DNA of 37,376 nt from a bacterium BMS3Bbin10 (GCA_002897995.1 BDTT01000063.1:1-37376), one strand, 5' to 3'; counted from the first letter of the stretch, positions 7,993 through 16,693 are shown. Made by a program: numbers and translations. The notes: a model not told the origin generated them from the letters alone.

Positions 7993-8088
7993 AGTGTAGC
8001 GCTCACGGCGAGGATCGAAAACAGCATTGCTGGACAGCGGTTCTGGCTGTCTTCAAAACGGAACTCTTAGTGTTCAGATTTGAATAAA

Positions 8089-8790
8089 ATGAGTCTTACT
8101 GCAGAAACGAAAAGCCTAATTCGTGAGCTACAGACTCCCGGTCGTCGATTTGCTGTAGCTGAAGCCAAAGAGCTGATTGACGATATTTTTGACAATCACA
8201 TGATCGATACAGAAGACAGATTTCATAGTTGGTTTTTCTATGAAATCTGTCCGCTTGTTACCATCGCAGATAGCATTAAGAATGAAGTTCTCGAACTCGC
8301 GTTTACTGGAACTGAGGAAGATTTCGATGGGATACTGTATCTCAGACGTGGGGGGCAGATTCAAATGATAGAGGTTAGCGCCGCTATCGATGGGCACAAT
8401 GATGCTCTGATGATGGAGCTACTGAAATCGCGGGGTCGTGCACCTGCACTGCAAAAAATTGAGGCAAGTGGAACAAAAAGAAATCGCGTCTTTGGAGAAA
8501 ACCGCCTAGAGGCAATTTCAGTAGATGAAAGCAATGCTGAAACCATGAGGCTTCTTCAAGAGTCGTTGGAGCGTAAACTGGCAAAATCTATCACAAATCA
8601 AGACTACACAGGAGCTTGGTTAGCGTTGGTTTTTGATGATTTTATTGTTCATGAGCCAGAAAGAAAGATGCAGCGTTTTGACCCGCTTTCGAAACGGCTA
8701 ATGGATCAGGGGCGGGACAGCATTTCCCCCTTTTCACGACTATTTTGTGTGGGTAGCAGCCGAAACTACATATTTGATAGTGACAGCTAA
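8089..8790 (+). CDS. Hypothetical protein, lower-GC orphan gene
   Basis: I do not recognise this 233-residue cytosolic protein. It has no signal peptide or membrane segment. The region around residues 78-100 reads EEDFDGILYLRRGGQIQMIEVSAAIDG, then NDALMMELLKSRG; an aspartate followed 14 residues later by a hydrophobic-E-V-S strand loosely recalls the PD-(D/E)XK nuclease core, though the catalytic lysine position is a serine. A GTKRNR-VFGENRL segment follows. This is inference from pattern only. Start: ATG 8089, with no clear ribosome site; a TTG at 8080 is in frame. Base composition is visibly more AT-rich than both neighbours, and it sits between a palindromic repeat and a convergent DNA-repair gene, consistent with acquisition by transfer. 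Its stop codon overlaps the neighbour's stop. Confidence 0.75.
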   Translation: MSLTAETKSLIRELQTPGRRFAVAEAKELIDDIFDNHMIDTEDRFHSWFFYEICPLVTIADSIKNEVLELAFTGTEEDFDGILYLRRGGQIQMIEVSAAIDGHNDALMMELLKSRGRAPALQKIEASGTKRNRVFGENRLEAISVDESNAETMRLLQESLERKLAKSITNQDYTGAWLALVFDDFIVHEPERKMQRFDPLSKRLMDQGRDSISPFSRLFCVGSSRNYIFDSDS

Positions 8791-9689
8791 CCCCGCGCCG
8801 CCAGCCGCCCGGCCTCCCAGCCGATGATCGCCTGTTTGCGGGTGACCCCCCAGTGATAGCCGCCAAGGCCGCCGTCCTTGCGCAGCACCCGGTGGCACGG
8901 CACCACGAAGGAAACGGGGTTGCGCCCCACGGCCGACCCCACGGCCCGCGCCGCGCGGGCAGAGCACAGATGGGCCGCCAGATCGGAATAGGTGACGGCC
9001 TGGCCCAGGGGCAATCTGAGCAGGGCGTCCCAGACGCGCACCTCGAAATCGGTGCCGATGAGCATGATTTTGAGCGGATCGGATTCGCGCCAGAGTTCGG
9101 GGGTGAAGATGCGCGCGGCATAGGGCGCCGTCCGCTCCGGCGCGTGGGAATAGCGCGCGGCCGGCCAGCGCCGGGTCATATCTTCAAGGATCGCGGGCTC
9201 TTCATGCGCGCCATCGGCGAAGGCGAGACCGGCGACGCCGCGCGCCGTCGCCATGATGAGCGCGCTGCCAAATGGAGAGGGATGCGTGCCCCAGGCGATC
9301 TCCAGCCCCGCGCCGCGGCGTTTGTAATCCCCCGGCGTCATCGCTTCATGATCGACGAACAGATCATGCAGCCGGCCGGGGCCGGACAGGCCGACCTCTA
9401 AAGCGGTATCGAGAATGCTGGCCGAGCCAAGAAGCAGTCCGCGCGCGTGATCGAGCGTAATGGCCTGCACGAATTCCTTCGGGCTGATGCCGGCCCAGCG
9501 CGAGAACAGCCGTTGAAAATGCGCCGGGCTCAGCCCCACGTCCGCCGCGATCTCATCCAGATCCGGCTGGTCGCGCCAGTGACCGGAAATAAAGGCGATG
9601 GCGCGGCGAACCCGTGCATAGTCCTCGCTCCAGCGCGCGGCGTGCCGGCCCGCGGGCGCTGCCCGCTCATATGCAGTCTTTGCGGTCAT
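8787..9689 (-). CDS. AraC-type HTH / methylated-DNA-protein-cysteine methyltransferase
   Basis: A 300-residue fusion. Residues about 25-125 are an AraC-type helix-turn-helix pair (LDEIAADVGLSPAHFQRLFSRWAGISPKEF). The C-terminal half is an O6-alkylguanine-DNA alkyltransferase with PCHRVL, whose cysteine accepts the alkyl group, preceded by PLGQAVTYSDLA and followed by GGYHWGV. It repairs O6-alkylguanine, and the HTH suggests gene regulation in response. The N-terminal zinc domain of E. coli Ada, with its phosphotriester-accepting cysteine, is absent, so methylation sensing through that cysteine is not possible here. This architecture is common in alphaproteobacteria. It converges with the unknown gene at 8089-8790, with stops overlapping by 3 bases. 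Confidence 0.94.
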   Translation of the reverse strand: MTAKTAYERAAPAGRHAARWSEDYARVRRAIAFISGHWRDQPDLDEIAADVGLSPAHFQRLFSRWAGISPKEFVQAITLDHARGLLLGSASILDTALEVGLSGPGRLHDLFVDHEAMTPGDYKRRGAGLEIAWGTHPSPFGSALIMATARGVAGLAFADGAHEEPAILEDMTRRWPAARYSHAPERTAPYAARIFTPELWRESDPLKIMLIGTDFEVRVWDALLRLPLGQAVTYSDLAAHLCSARAARAVGSAVGRNPVSFVVPCHRVLRKDGGLGGYHWGVTRKQAIIGWEAGRLAARG

Positions 9690-9749
9690 GGTCGCAAAGC
9701 CATAGCTCAGCCATTGAGCGCGCGCGACCCGATTCTTGCGCAGAAGAAT

Positions 9750-10259
9750 TCAGACCGCCGGCAGGTGGCGGTTCATATGCAGCGCCCGCTCGAGTGCGCG
9801 CGCGAATTCCAGCCGTTCGCCTTCGCTGAGAAAGGCGCCAAGCACCAGCCTGCGCCCGTGGGAGGCAACGCGAAGCTGGCTGGCGCGCCCGGGACGCGAC
9901 GCCACCTCGACCCGCGCCCAGTAGGGGTTGAAGGTCCATCTGCTGGACCGGCCCGAGGCGCGGACCTTCGTAACCGTGAGCCTGTTGCCGCGAATCGATA
10001 CCTTTTCATAGGCGCGCGCGGCGCGGAAATTGAGCTTGAAGGCATAATAGATCAGCAGCACATCAAGACCGAAGAAGCCGAATACCGGCCAGGCGCCGGC
10101 AAACAGGAAGGCCACTCCGGCGATAAAACTGACAACGCCCACAAAGGCCATGAGAATCACAAACCCGCGCCGGTTGAGCGAGCGGTGCGGCGTCAAAACG
10201 GCGGAAAATTCACTTCCCCTGTCCCCGCCCCCTTGAGGTTTGGTCCCGATCTGGTCCAT
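9750..10259 (-). CDS. DUF2244 domain membrane protein
   Basis: A 169-residue inner-membrane protein of the DUF2244 family, function unknown. After a short cytosolic leader (SEFSAVLTPHRSLNRRGF) come two membrane segments, roughly residues 34-57 (FVILMAFVGVVSFIAGVAFLF) and 60-77 (WPVFGFFGLDVLLIYYAF). A C-terminal beta-rich domain has WTFNPYWARVEV and ends in the FLSEGERLEFARALERAL helix typical of the family. I chose ATG 10259 because GGGAG lies 6 bases before it; an upstream in-frame start at 10304 would run into the divergent nth promoter. It is divergent from nth with 59 bases between them, a neighbourhood seen in related genomes. Confidence 0.9.
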   Translation of the reverse strand: MDQIGTKPQGGGDRGSEFSAVLTPHRSLNRRGFVILMAFVGVVSFIAGVAFLFAGAWPVFGFFGLDVLLIYYAFKLNFRAARAYEKVSIRGNRLTVTKVRASGRSSRWTFNPYWARVEVASRPGRASQLRVASHGRRLVLGAFLSEGERLEFARALERALHMNRHLPAV

Positions 10260-10318
10260 AGGTTGCTCCCGATTGGCATCCCGCCACGTCCAAAACACCC
10301 GCATCTACACAACCAGAT

Positions 10319-11008
10319 ATGACCGCGAAATCCAAGCCCAAACACCGGCAAAAAGGCAAAGCGAAGCGCCTGTCGCAAGAGGCGGCCGCTGAAATATTCC
10401 GCCGCCTGCGCGAAAGCGATCCAGAGCCGAGGAGCGAGCTGGACTATATAAACCCTTTCACCCTTCTCGTGGCCGTCGTGCTGTCCGCCCAGGCAACCGA
10501 TACGGGCGTCAACAAGGCCACCCGGCGCCTGTTCGAAATCGCCGATACGCCGGAAAAAATGCTGGCTCTGGGCGAAGACGCCCTTCGCGAGCATATCAGG
10601 ACCATCGGTCTTTACCGCAACAAGGCGAAGAATGTAATCGGCCTCAGCCGCGCTCTGCTGGAACATCATGGCGGGAAGGTGCCGCGCAGCCGCGAGGCGC
10701 TCGAGGCCCTGCCCGGCGTCGGGCGCAAAACGGCGAATGTCGTGCTGAACGTCGCCTTCGGCGAACCGACCATGGCGGTCGACACGCATATCTTCCGCGT
10801 CGCGAACCGCACCGGTCTTGCGCCGGGCAAAAACCCGCTGGAGGTTGAAAAAGGCCTGCTTGAGATCGTCCCGGAGGAATTCGCGCTGCACGCCCATCAC
10901 TGGCTCATCCTGCACGGGCGCTATGTGTGCAAGGCGCGAAAGCCCGAATGTGAACGCTGCGTGATTTCCGATCTGTGCCTCTATGACGCCAAGACCGTGG
11001 CGGTGTGA
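10319..11008 (+). CDS. nth: Endonuclease III (DNA glycosylase/AP lyase)
   Basis: Nth removes oxidised pyrimidines and cleaves at the abasic site in base excision repair. The 229-residue protein has the helix-hairpin-helix LPGVGRKTANVV containing the catalytic lysine, the catalytic aspartate in VDTHIFRV, and a C-terminal [4Fe-4S] motif C-x6-C-x2-C-x5-C (cysteines in YVCKARKPECERCVISDLC). It has a basic 18-residue N-terminal extension (KSKPKHRQKGKAKR). All key residues are present. It is divergent from the DUF2244 gene and followed by a GC-rich hairpin repeat. Confidence 0.97.
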   Translation: MTAKSKPKHRQKGKAKRLSQEAAAEIFRRLRESDPEPRSELDYINPFTLLVAVVLSAQATDTGVNKATRRLFEIADTPEKMLALGEDALREHIRTIGLYRNKAKNVIGLSRALLEHHGGKVPRSREALEALPGVGRKTANVVLNVAFGEPTMAVDTHIFRVANRTGLAPGKNPLEVEKGLLEIVPEEFALHAHHWLILHGRYVCKARKPECERCVISDLCLYDAKTVAV

Positions 11009-11024
11009 TCGCATACCAGTTTAC

Positions 11025-11057
11025 CTCCCTCTCCCCTGTGGGGAGAGGGAGAGGGGT
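11025..11057. repeat. GC-rich hairpin repeat, family C (after nth)
   Basis: CCCTCTCCCC, a 3-base loop, then GGGGAGAGGG form a perfect hairpin, with an extra GAGAGGGG on the right. The same core recurs at 12160-12180 and 15365-15390. It lies 17 bases after the nth stop and could act as a transcription attenuator, but has no T-run. Confidence 0.8.
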
Positions 11058-11143
11058 TCGGCCAAGACTGTGGCGGTGGGGGCGCGCCCTGCCTATAGTG
11101 CCGCGCGAGACGAACAGCTATGGCGGACAGGGGGAAAACATCC

Positions 11144-12142
11144 ATGAGCGACGCAAGCTATGACGTGGTTGGCATCGGCAATGCCATCGTTGATATCATC
11201 GCGCGCTGCGATGAGGCGTTCCTTTCCAATCACGGCATGGAAAAGGGCTTCATGCAGCTGATCTCCGCCGGCCAGGCGAATGAACTCTATGGCGACATGG
11301 GAACGGCGATCGAACAGTCCGGCGGCTCCGCCGCCAACTCCTGCGCAGGGATCGCATCCTTCGGCGGGAAATGCGCCTTCATCGGACGCGTCGCGGGCGA
11401 CCAGTTCGGCAAGATATTCGCCCATGACATCCGCGCCGTCGGGGTGGCCTATGACACGCCCGCGTCGGACGCCGGCCTGCCGACCGCGCGCTGCCTGGTG
11501 CTGGTGACGCCGGACGGCGAGCGCACCATGAACACGTTTCTCGGCGCCAGCACGGAGCTGGGCGCGGGCGACGTGGACGGCGCGCTGATCGCCTCGGCCC
11601 AGGTGACCTATCTGGAGGGGTATCTGTTCGACAAACCCCAGGCGAAGGCGGCCTTCGTTGAGGCCGCGAAGCTCGCTGGCAAAGCGGGCCGCAAGGTGGC
11701 GCTGACTCTGTCGGACGCCTTTTGCGTCGACCGTCACCGGGAGGATTTTCTCGAGCTGGTGCGCGGCGGCGTGGATATTCTGTTCGCCAATGAAACCGAG
11801 ATCACATCGCTTTACCAGATGAACGCATTCGACGACGCCGCGGGCGCGGTGCGCGCGGAATGCGAGATCGCCGTGCTGACGCGCTCCGAAGCCGGCGCGG
11901 TGATCATTTCCGGCAACGAAACGATTCACGTGCCCGCCAATCCGGTGGAGCGCGTTGTCGACGCCACCGGGGCGGGCGACCTCTATGCCGCCGGGTTCCT
12001 CTATGGCCTCACCAGCGCGCAGTCGCTGGAGACCTGCGGAAAGCTCGGCGCGCTGGCGGCCAGCGAAATCATTTCCCATATCGGCGCGCGGCCCGAAGGG
12101 AGCCTGAAGGACCTGGCGAAGGCGAAGGGGCTGTTGAGCTGA
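11144..12142 (+). CDS. PfkB-family adenosine kinase
   Basis: A 332-residue ribokinase-family enzyme, most like alphaproteobacterial adenosine kinases, which phosphorylate adenosine to AMP. It has the N-terminal GIGNAIVDI strand, the GGSAANSCAGIASFGG substrate-lid motif, GRVAGDQFGK, and the C-terminal PfkB signature DATGAGDLYAAGFLYGL with the catalytic aspartate of GAGD. FANETEI is the NxxE metal motif. I chose ATG 11144 because GGGG lies about 10 bases before it; ATG 11120 would add 8 residues without a ribosome site. Substrate choice (adenosine against another nucleoside or sugar) rests on family resemblance. It is convergent with coaA. Confidence 0.9.
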   Translation: MSDASYDVVGIGNAIVDIIARCDEAFLSNHGMEKGFMQLISAGQANELYGDMGTAIEQSGGSAANSCAGIASFGGKCAFIGRVAGDQFGKIFAHDIRAVGVAYDTPASDAGLPTARCLVLVTPDGERTMNTFLGASTELGAGDVDGALIASAQVTYLEGYLFDKPQAKAAFVEAAKLAGKAGRKVALTLSDAFCVDRHREDFLELVRGGVDILFANETEITSLYQMNAFDDAAGAVRAECEIAVLTRSEAGAVIISGNETIHVPANPVERVVDATGAGDLYAAGFLYGLTSAQSLETCGKLGALAASEIISHIGARPEGSLKDLAKAKGLLS

Positions 12143-12159
12143 AGGCGTGATATCCACCC

Positions 12160-12180
12160 CCTCTCCCCCGCGGGGAGAGG
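12160..12180. repeat. GC-rich hairpin repeat, family C (between adenosine kinase and coaA)
   Basis: CCTCTCCCC and GGGGAGAGG form a hairpin with a 3-base loop in the 69-base gap between two convergent genes, where a bidirectional terminator would be expected. A run of G follows (about 12191-12198). Confidence 0.75.
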
Positions 12181-12211
12181 TCAGATCATGCCGGGGGGGG
12201 GCGGCGCAAAT

Positions 12212-13183
12212 CTAGAGTTTCCGCAGCGCCACCCGGTCCACCTCGTGGCCGTTCGTCTTGTGCAGGATCAAATCCGCGCGCTGGCGCGTGGGCAGGATAT
12301 TCTCTTCCAGATTCTTCAGATTGATGTCCCGCCAGATGCCTTGCGCGGTTTCGCGCGCGCGTTCATCGCTCAGCTTTGAATAGCGGTGGAAGTAGGCCGC
12401 CGGGTCACGGAACGCGGTCTGGCGCAGCCGCATGAAACGCTCCACATACCAGCGCCCGGCAAGTGCCGCGTCGGCGTCGAGATAGATCGAAAAATCAAAA
12501 TAGTCCGAGACGAAGGGGATGGCCTCTCCATCCTTGGGGAGCCGCGCGGGTTGCAGCACGTTCAGCCCGTCGACGATGAGAATATCGGGCCGGTCGATGA
12601 TGTTGGTCTCGCCGGGAAGCACATCGTAATGGAAGTGCGAATAAACCGGCGCGACGACGTTGCGCCTGCCCGCCTTCACGTCGGCGAGAAAATCGAGCAG
12701 CCGCGCCTGATCATAGCTTTCGGGAAACCCCTTGCGGTTCATCAGGCCGCGCGCTTCGAGCGTCTCATTGGAGTGCAGAAACCCGTCGGTGCCGATGAGA
12801 TTGACGCGCGGGTGGTCGGGCCAGCGCGCCAGCAGCGCCTCGAGCACCCTTCCGGTAGTGCTTTTGCCCACCGCGACCGATCCGGCAAGGCCGACGATAA
12901 ACGGCATCTTGCCGTCCTTCTTGCCGAGAAAGGTGGAGGTTGCCTCATGGAGTTTCTGGGCGGCCCCCACATAGAGGTTCAGCAGCCTGGAAAGCGGCAG
13001 ATAGACGTCGCGCACCTGATCGAGCGACATCTGTTCGGTCAGGCCGGAGAGCCGCTCGACATCTCCTTGAGTCAGCGTCATCGGCGTATCGGCGCGCAAG
13101 GCCGCCCACTCGGCCTTGGAAAAGGTCCGGTAGGGGGTCAGGCGGACATTCGGTTTCGGATTCATGGGCGATCCATCGGGCAT
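12212..13183 (-). CDS. coaA: Pantothenate kinase, type I
   Basis: CoaA phosphorylates pantothenate, the first and regulated step of coenzyme A synthesis. The 323-residue product has the family start [13 protein letters not shown], the P-loop [36 protein letters not shown], the [11 protein letters not shown] segment and [11 protein letters not shown], all in the right order. Start: ATG 13183, 4 bases after the hisE stop, with GGG 9 bases upstream; ATG 13165 would give a 317-residue protein and is also plausible. It is the last gene of the minus-strand his cluster. Another CoA gene, coaE, lies 11 kb to the right. Confidence 0.96.
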   Translation of the reverse strand: MPDGSPMNPKPNVRLTPYRTFSKAEWAALRADTPMTLTQGDVERLSGLTEQMSLDQVRDVYLPLSRLLNLYVGAAQKLHEATSTFLGKKDGKMPFIVGLAGSVAVGKSTTGRVLEALLARWPDHPRVNLIGTDGFLHSNETLEARGLMNRKGFPESYDQARLLDFLADVKAGRRNVVAPVYSHFHYDVLPGETNIIDRPDILIVDGLNVLQPARLPKDGEAIPFVSDYFDFSIYLDADAALAGRWYVERFMRLRQTAFRDPAAYFHRYSKLSDERARETAQGIWRDINLKNLEENILPTRQRADLILHKTNGHEVDRVALRKL

Positions 13184-13187
13184 CGCT

Positions 13188-13514
13188 CTAGCCCTTCCCG
13201 CTCCGGGCCGCTTTTTCTTCCAGGCCCGACGTTCCCATGCGGCTCTCCAGCTCGGCCAGCACGTCATCGAGGGGAACCTCGCGCGCCTCGAGCAGCACCA
13301 GAAGATGATACAGCAGATCGGCGGCCTCGCCCGTGAGCGCCGCATCGTCCTGGGAGACGCCGGCGATCACGACTTCGGCCGCTTCCTCGGCGAGCTTCCT
13401 GGCGCAGCCCTGCGCGCCCCCGTCCAGCAGCCTGCGCGTATAGGACACATCACCGCTGGCGCTCGCCCGCGCGCGGATCGTGCCTGCAAGTTTCTTCAGG
13501 ACATCGTCGCTCAT
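13188..13514 (-). CDS. hisE: Phosphoribosyl-ATP pyrophosphatase
   Basis: HisE hydrolyses phosphoribosyl-ATP to phosphoribosyl-AMP, step 2 of histidine synthesis. The 108-residue protein is an all-alpha MazG-like pyrophosphatase with the [10 protein letters not shown] metal-binding glutamates and the [14 protein letters not shown] helix. The length is normal. The start at 13514 agrees with the usual N-terminus ([13 protein letters not shown]). It is followed 4 bases later by coaA. A palindromic repeat separates it from hisF, so its expression may differ from the upstream his genes. No hisI is present in the window. Confidence 0.96.
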   Translation of the reverse strand: MSDDVLKKLAGTIRARASASGDVSYTRRLLDGGAQGCARKLAEEAAEVVIAGVSQDDAALTGEAADLLYHLLVLLEAREVPLDDVLAELESRMGTSGLEEKAARSGKG

Positions 13515-13589
13515 GGCCGCGTCATACACCCTGGGGCCCTGGTTTGGAAATAGTGCATTCGGCACATGGTTTCGATCCTTGTCCCCAGC

Positions 13590-13668
13590 CGTCATTCCGG
13601 TGAAAACCGGAATCCAGTTGCGGCTTCGCCACTTTTTGCGCTGGATTCCGGTTTTCACCGGAATGACG
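13590..13668. repeat. Palindromic intergenic repeat, family A copy 2
   Basis: The left arm starts CGTCATTCCGGTGAAAACCGG and runs to ATCCAG; the right arm starts CTGGATTCCGGTTTTCACCGG and ends ATGACG. The arms are close to exact reverse complements over some 28 bases, with a loop of about 24. It is the same family as 7906-7992. The two copies differ in paired positions (CCGGCG...CGCCGG against CCGGTG...CACCGG), as expected if pairing is maintained. Confidence 0.88.
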
Positions 13669-13680
13669 CAGCAAGGCTCA

Positions 13681-14469
13681 TCACATATCCAGCCGCACCG
13701 CGACGCCCGCTTCCGCCATATGGCGCTTGGCCTCGCCAATGGAATATTCGCCGAAATGGAAAATGGACGCCGCGAGCACGGCGCTGGCATGACCCTTCGT
13801 GACACCCTCCACCAGATGATCGAGCGTGCCGACGCCGCCCGAGGCGATCACCGGCGCGGGCACCGCATCGGCGATTGTCCGCGTCAGTTCCAGATCGAAG
13901 CCGTCCTTGGTGCCGTCGCGGTCCATGGAGGTGAGCAGAATCTCCCCCGCCCCCAGCGCCACGACTTCGCGCGCATATTCCACCGCGTCCAGCCCCGTGG
14001 GCTCACGGCCCCCGTGGGTGAAGATTTCCCATCGCGGATTGGCGGTACCGGAAACCTTTTTCGCGTCGATGGCGACGACAATGCATTGCGACCCGAACTT
14101 CTCGGCCGCCTCGCGCACGAAGCCGCGATTCTTGACGGCAGCCGTCATGATCGAGACCTTGTCCGCGCCGGCCTCCAGCAATTTGCGCACATCTTCCAGT
14201 TTGCGCACCCCGCCGCCGACGGTGAGCGGCATGAAGCAGCGCTCCGCCGTTTGCTCGACCACGTCGAAAATCACTTCGCGGTTTTCATGGGAGGCGGTGA
14301 TGTCGAGAAAGCAGAGTTCATCCGCTCCGGCCGCGTCATAGGCGGTCGCGGCTTCCACCGGATCGCCCGCATCGCGCAGATCGACGAAGTTGACGCCCTT
14401 GACGACACGGCCGTCTTTCACGTCGAGACAGGGTATGACGCGGGTTTTCAGCACCGGTCTGAATTGCAT
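13681..14469 (-). CDS. hisF: Imidazole glycerol phosphate synthase, cyclase subunit
   Basis: HisF, with HisH, makes imidazole-glycerol phosphate and AICAR. The 262-residue (beta/alpha)8 barrel has the catalytic aspartates in [15 protein letters not shown] and IVVAIDAKK, the GGGVRKLED phosphate loop, [13 protein letters not shown] and VIASGGVG. I chose ATG 14469; its ribosome site is poor, and the next in-frame GTG would remove about 5 residues. A palindromic repeat fills the gap to hisA on its 5' side. Confidence 0.97.
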   Translation of the reverse strand: MQFRPVLKTRVIPCLDVKDGRVVKGVNFVDLRDAGDPVEAATAYDAAGADELCFLDITASHENREVIFDVVEQTAERCFMPLTVGGGVRKLEDVRKLLEAGADKVSIMTAAVKNRGFVREAAEKFGSQCIVVAIDAKKVSGTANPRWEIFTHGGREPTGLDAVEYAREVVALGAGEILLTSMDRDGTKDGFDLELTRTIADAVPAPVIASGGVGTLDHLVEGVTKGHASAVLAASIFHFGEYSIGEAKRHMAEAGVAVRLDM

Positions 14470-14477
14470 CCTTTCGC

Positions 14478-14578
14478 TGCATGCTTCGAGACGCGCCCTG
14501 CGGGCGCTCCTCAGCATGAGGCCATGTTACCCACAAACCTCATCGCGAGGAGGCGCGCAAGCGCCGTCTCGAAGGATG
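14478..14578. repeat. Palindromic intergenic repeat, family B copy 1
   Basis: Left arm CTTCGAGACGCGCCCTGCGG then GCGCTCCTCAGCATGAGG; the right arm is its imperfect reverse complement, starting CCTCATCGCGAGGAGGCGCG and ending GTCTCGAAGGATGAAG. The element sits between hisA and hisF. Related sequence lies at 32370-32580 between mnmE and mnmG. CTTCGAGACG...CTCAGGATGAGG elements are widespread between genes of alphaproteobacteria. Confidence 0.82.
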
Positions 14579-14591
14579 AAGCGATATCGGA

Positions 14592-15320
14592 TCAGCCTCC
14601 CGCGAGCAACGCCAGCGCCTCTGTCGCATCCAGCCGCCCGTCATAAAGCGCGCGGCCCGAAATCGCGCCCTCCAGCAGGGCATATTCGGGGCGCATCAAC
14701 GCCCTGATATCCTCCAGGGACGCAAGCCCCCCCGACGCGATTACCGGAATGGAGACGGCCCGCGCCAGCTGCGCCGTGGCTTCCAGATTGAGCCCCTTGA
14801 GGACGCCGTCGCGCTCGATATCCGTATAGATGATCGCCGCGACGCCGGCGGATTCGAAGCTCAAAGCAAGCTCGAGCGCTGAGGTTTCGCTGGTTTGCGC
14901 CCAGCCCTCGACCGCGACCATGCCGCCGCGCGCGTCGATGCCGACGGCGATCCGTCCGGGGAATTTTTTGCACGCCTCATGCACGAGATCAGGATCGCGC
15001 AGCGCCACGGTTCCCAGAATGACCCGGGAGACGCCCTTCTCCAGCCACATCGCGATGGTCTCCATGTCGCGGATGCCGCCGCCCAGCTGCGCGGGCATGG
15101 ATATGGCGCCGAGGATGGCCTCCACCGCCGCGCCGTTCACCGGCTTGCCTTCGAACGCGCCGTCTAGATCGACCATGTGGAGATACTTGAAGCCCTGGGC
15201 CTCGAAGGCCCTAGCCTGCGCGGAGGGATCGTCATTGAACACGGTCGCCGCGTCCATTTCGCCCAGCTTCAGGCGCACGCACTGGCCGTCTTTGAGATCG
15301 ATGGCGGGGAAAAGAATCAT
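14592..15320 (-). CDS. hisA: ProFAR isomerase
   Basis: HisA isomerises N'-[(5'-phosphoribosyl)formimino]-AICAR-ribotide by an Amadori rearrangement in histidine synthesis. The 242-residue barrel starts [17 protein letters not shown] with the catalytic aspartate, has the second catalytic aspartate in [15 protein letters not shown], and the two phosphate loops ([11 protein letters not shown] and [11 protein letters not shown]). Length and all key residues are normal. The gap to hisH on its 5' side (15321-15494) contains two GC-rich hairpins. Confidence 0.97.
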   Translation of the reverse strand: MILFPAIDLKDGQCVRLKLGEMDAATVFNDDPSAQARAFEAQGFKYLHMVDLDGAFEGKPVNGAAVEAILGAISMPAQLGGGIRDMETIAMWLEKGVSRVILGTVALRDPDLVHEACKKFPGRIAVGIDARGGMVAVEGWAQTSETSALELALSFESAGVAAIIYTDIERDGVLKGLNLEATAQLARAVSIPVIASGGLASLEDIRALMRPEYALLEGAISGRALYDGRLDATEALALLAGG

Positions 15321-15364
15321 AGTGACGTCTCCGTACTTTCCACAAGGCGGCCGGAGACCGGAAT

Positions 15365-15466
15365 ACCCCCTCTCCCCCGCGGGGAGAGGGTCGGGGTAAG
15401 GGGGGAAAAGGCTTCTTGCGTTCGGCCCCCCTCCCTGGCCCTCCCCCGCAAGGGGGGAGGGAAACC
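15365..15466. repeat. GC-rich hairpin repeats, family C (between hisH and hisA)
   Basis: First hairpin: CCCTCTCCCC-CG-CGGGGAGAGGG at about 15367-15389, the same core as 12160-12180. Second, related: CCCTCCCCC-GCAA-GGGGGGAGGG at about 15439-15461. Both lie in the leader of hisA and could attenuate read-through from hisH. Confidence 0.75.
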
Positions 15467-15494
15467 GGTATCGAGGGCGGGAAACAGGATCACG

Positions 15495-16145
15495 TCACGG
15501 GCTCCATTTCAGAAAATTCGCGATCAGGGCGAGGCCGAGCTTCTGGCTCTTTTCCGGGTGGAACTGGGTGCCGGCCAGATTGCCGCGCGCGACCATGGCC
15601 GTAACCGGTCCGCCATAATCGGTCTCGGCGACCACGTCGCTGCGGTCCTTCGCCGCCAGATGATAGGAGTGAACGAAATAGGCATGCAGGCCCTGGCGTC
15701 CGGTTTCAATGCCCTCCAGCAGCGGATGGGGATTGACCAGATCAAGCGTGTTCCAGCCCATATGCGGGATTTTCAGACGCACATCATCGGGCTCGATGGC
15801 CCGCACCTCGCCGCCAATCCAGCCAAAGCCCGGCGTCCGCCCATGTTCCAGGCCGCTGTCGGCCATCAATTGCATGCCGACGCAGATGCCCAGAAACGGC
15901 CGGGCCTTTTCAAGCGCCGCTTCTTCAAGAGCCTCCATCATACCGTCGACGCCGAGCAGGCCCGCGCGGCAGTCCGCGAACGCGCCCACCCCCGGCAGCA
16001 CAATCCGGTCGGCCCTGCGCACCTCGTCCGGGTCGGCTGTCACTTTTATCTCGAACCCGGCGGCCGTTTCCGCATTCATGCGTTCAAACGCCTTGGCGGC
16101 GGAATGCAGATTGCCCGAACCGTAATCGATGATGGTGAGCGACAT
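15495..16145 (-). CDS. hisH: Imidazole glycerol phosphate synthase, glutaminase subunit
   Basis: HisH hydrolyses glutamine and feeds ammonia to HisF. The 216-residue class I amidotransferase has the [10 protein letters not shown] segment, the nucleophile cysteine in [11 protein letters not shown], and the histidine-glutamate pair in [10 protein letters not shown], completing the triad. The ATG at 16145 gives the usual N-terminus ([16 protein letters not shown]). It lies 11 bases after the DUF2628 gene and is probably co-transcribed with it. Confidence 0.97.
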   Translation of the reverse strand: MSLTIIDYGSGNLHSAAKAFERMNAETAAGFEIKVTADPDEVRRADRIVLPGVGAFADCRAGLLGVDGMMEALEEAALEKARPFLGICVGMQLMADSGLEHGRTPGFGWIGGEVRAIEPDDVRLKIPHMGWNTLDLVNPHPLLEGIETGRQGLHAYFVHSYHLAAKDRSDVVAETDYGGPVTAMVARGNLAGTQFHPEKSQKLGLALIANFLKWSP

Positions 16146-16156
16146 GGGGGCGGAAC

Positions 16157-16693
16157 CTATCGGCTGGAGTCCGGAAACAGGCCGATCACATCGTCACCGC
16201 CGGCCGGCTCTTGATCCCGCTGTTGCGGGTTTGCCGCCGGTTTTGCCGCCGGGACCGGCTTTGTGTTGCGCTTCGCCTGATTTGGATCGGCGTCCCCCCG
16301 CTCGCCCTGCGCCGCGAGCCAGGCCTCGAAGAACTGCGCCTCGCAGCCGGCGCGGCTGGAACCGGTGACCGGCCCGGCAAACCGGTAGCCCCTGCGCGCC
16401 AGCGACCAGCGGCGCAGATCGTTGGCCTGAAACGCGAATACCAGGGACAATGCGATCGTCGCCCAGGCCGCCGCGTCATCGGCCAGGCCCGCCGCCGCCA
16501 GGCCGATCTGTATGGCGGCGAGGACGCCCACGAAGCCGGCCAGTACAATCCACATGCGGTAATAGGCCAGCCAGAGGACCGGAACGAAAAGCGCGAGCCA
16601 CGCGAAACCTTCCCTGACGAAGACAACGCCGTCCGCGCGCTCCGCGATGTTGCCCGAAGCGTCCTCTCGCTCATGAACCGTATAGGTGACCAC
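16157..16693 (-). CDS. DUF2628 membrane protein within the his operon
   Basis: A 178-residue protein of the DUF2628 family, function unknown. It starts with a GTG at 16693 preceded by AGAAGGA, an excellent ribosome site. The N-terminus [11 protein letters not shown] and the [29 protein letters not shown] stretch are typical. It has three membrane segments, about residues 31-47, 49-66 and 75-92, then a cytosolic C-terminus with the conserved [14 protein letters not shown] block, followed by a charged low-complexity tail rich in A, P, K and Q. It sits between hisB and hisH in the same direction, a position DUF2628 genes hold in other alphaproteobacteria, yet it has no known role in histidine synthesis. 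Confidence 0.9.
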   Translation of the reverse strand: MVTYTVHEREDASGNIAERADGVVFVREGFAWLALFVPVLWLAYYRMWIVLAGFVGVLAAIQIGLAAAGLADDAAAWATIALSLVFAFQANDLRRWSLARRGYRFAGPVTGSSRAGCEAQFFEAWLAAQGERGDADPNQAKRNTKPVPAAKPAANPQQRDQEPAGGDDVIGLFPDSSR

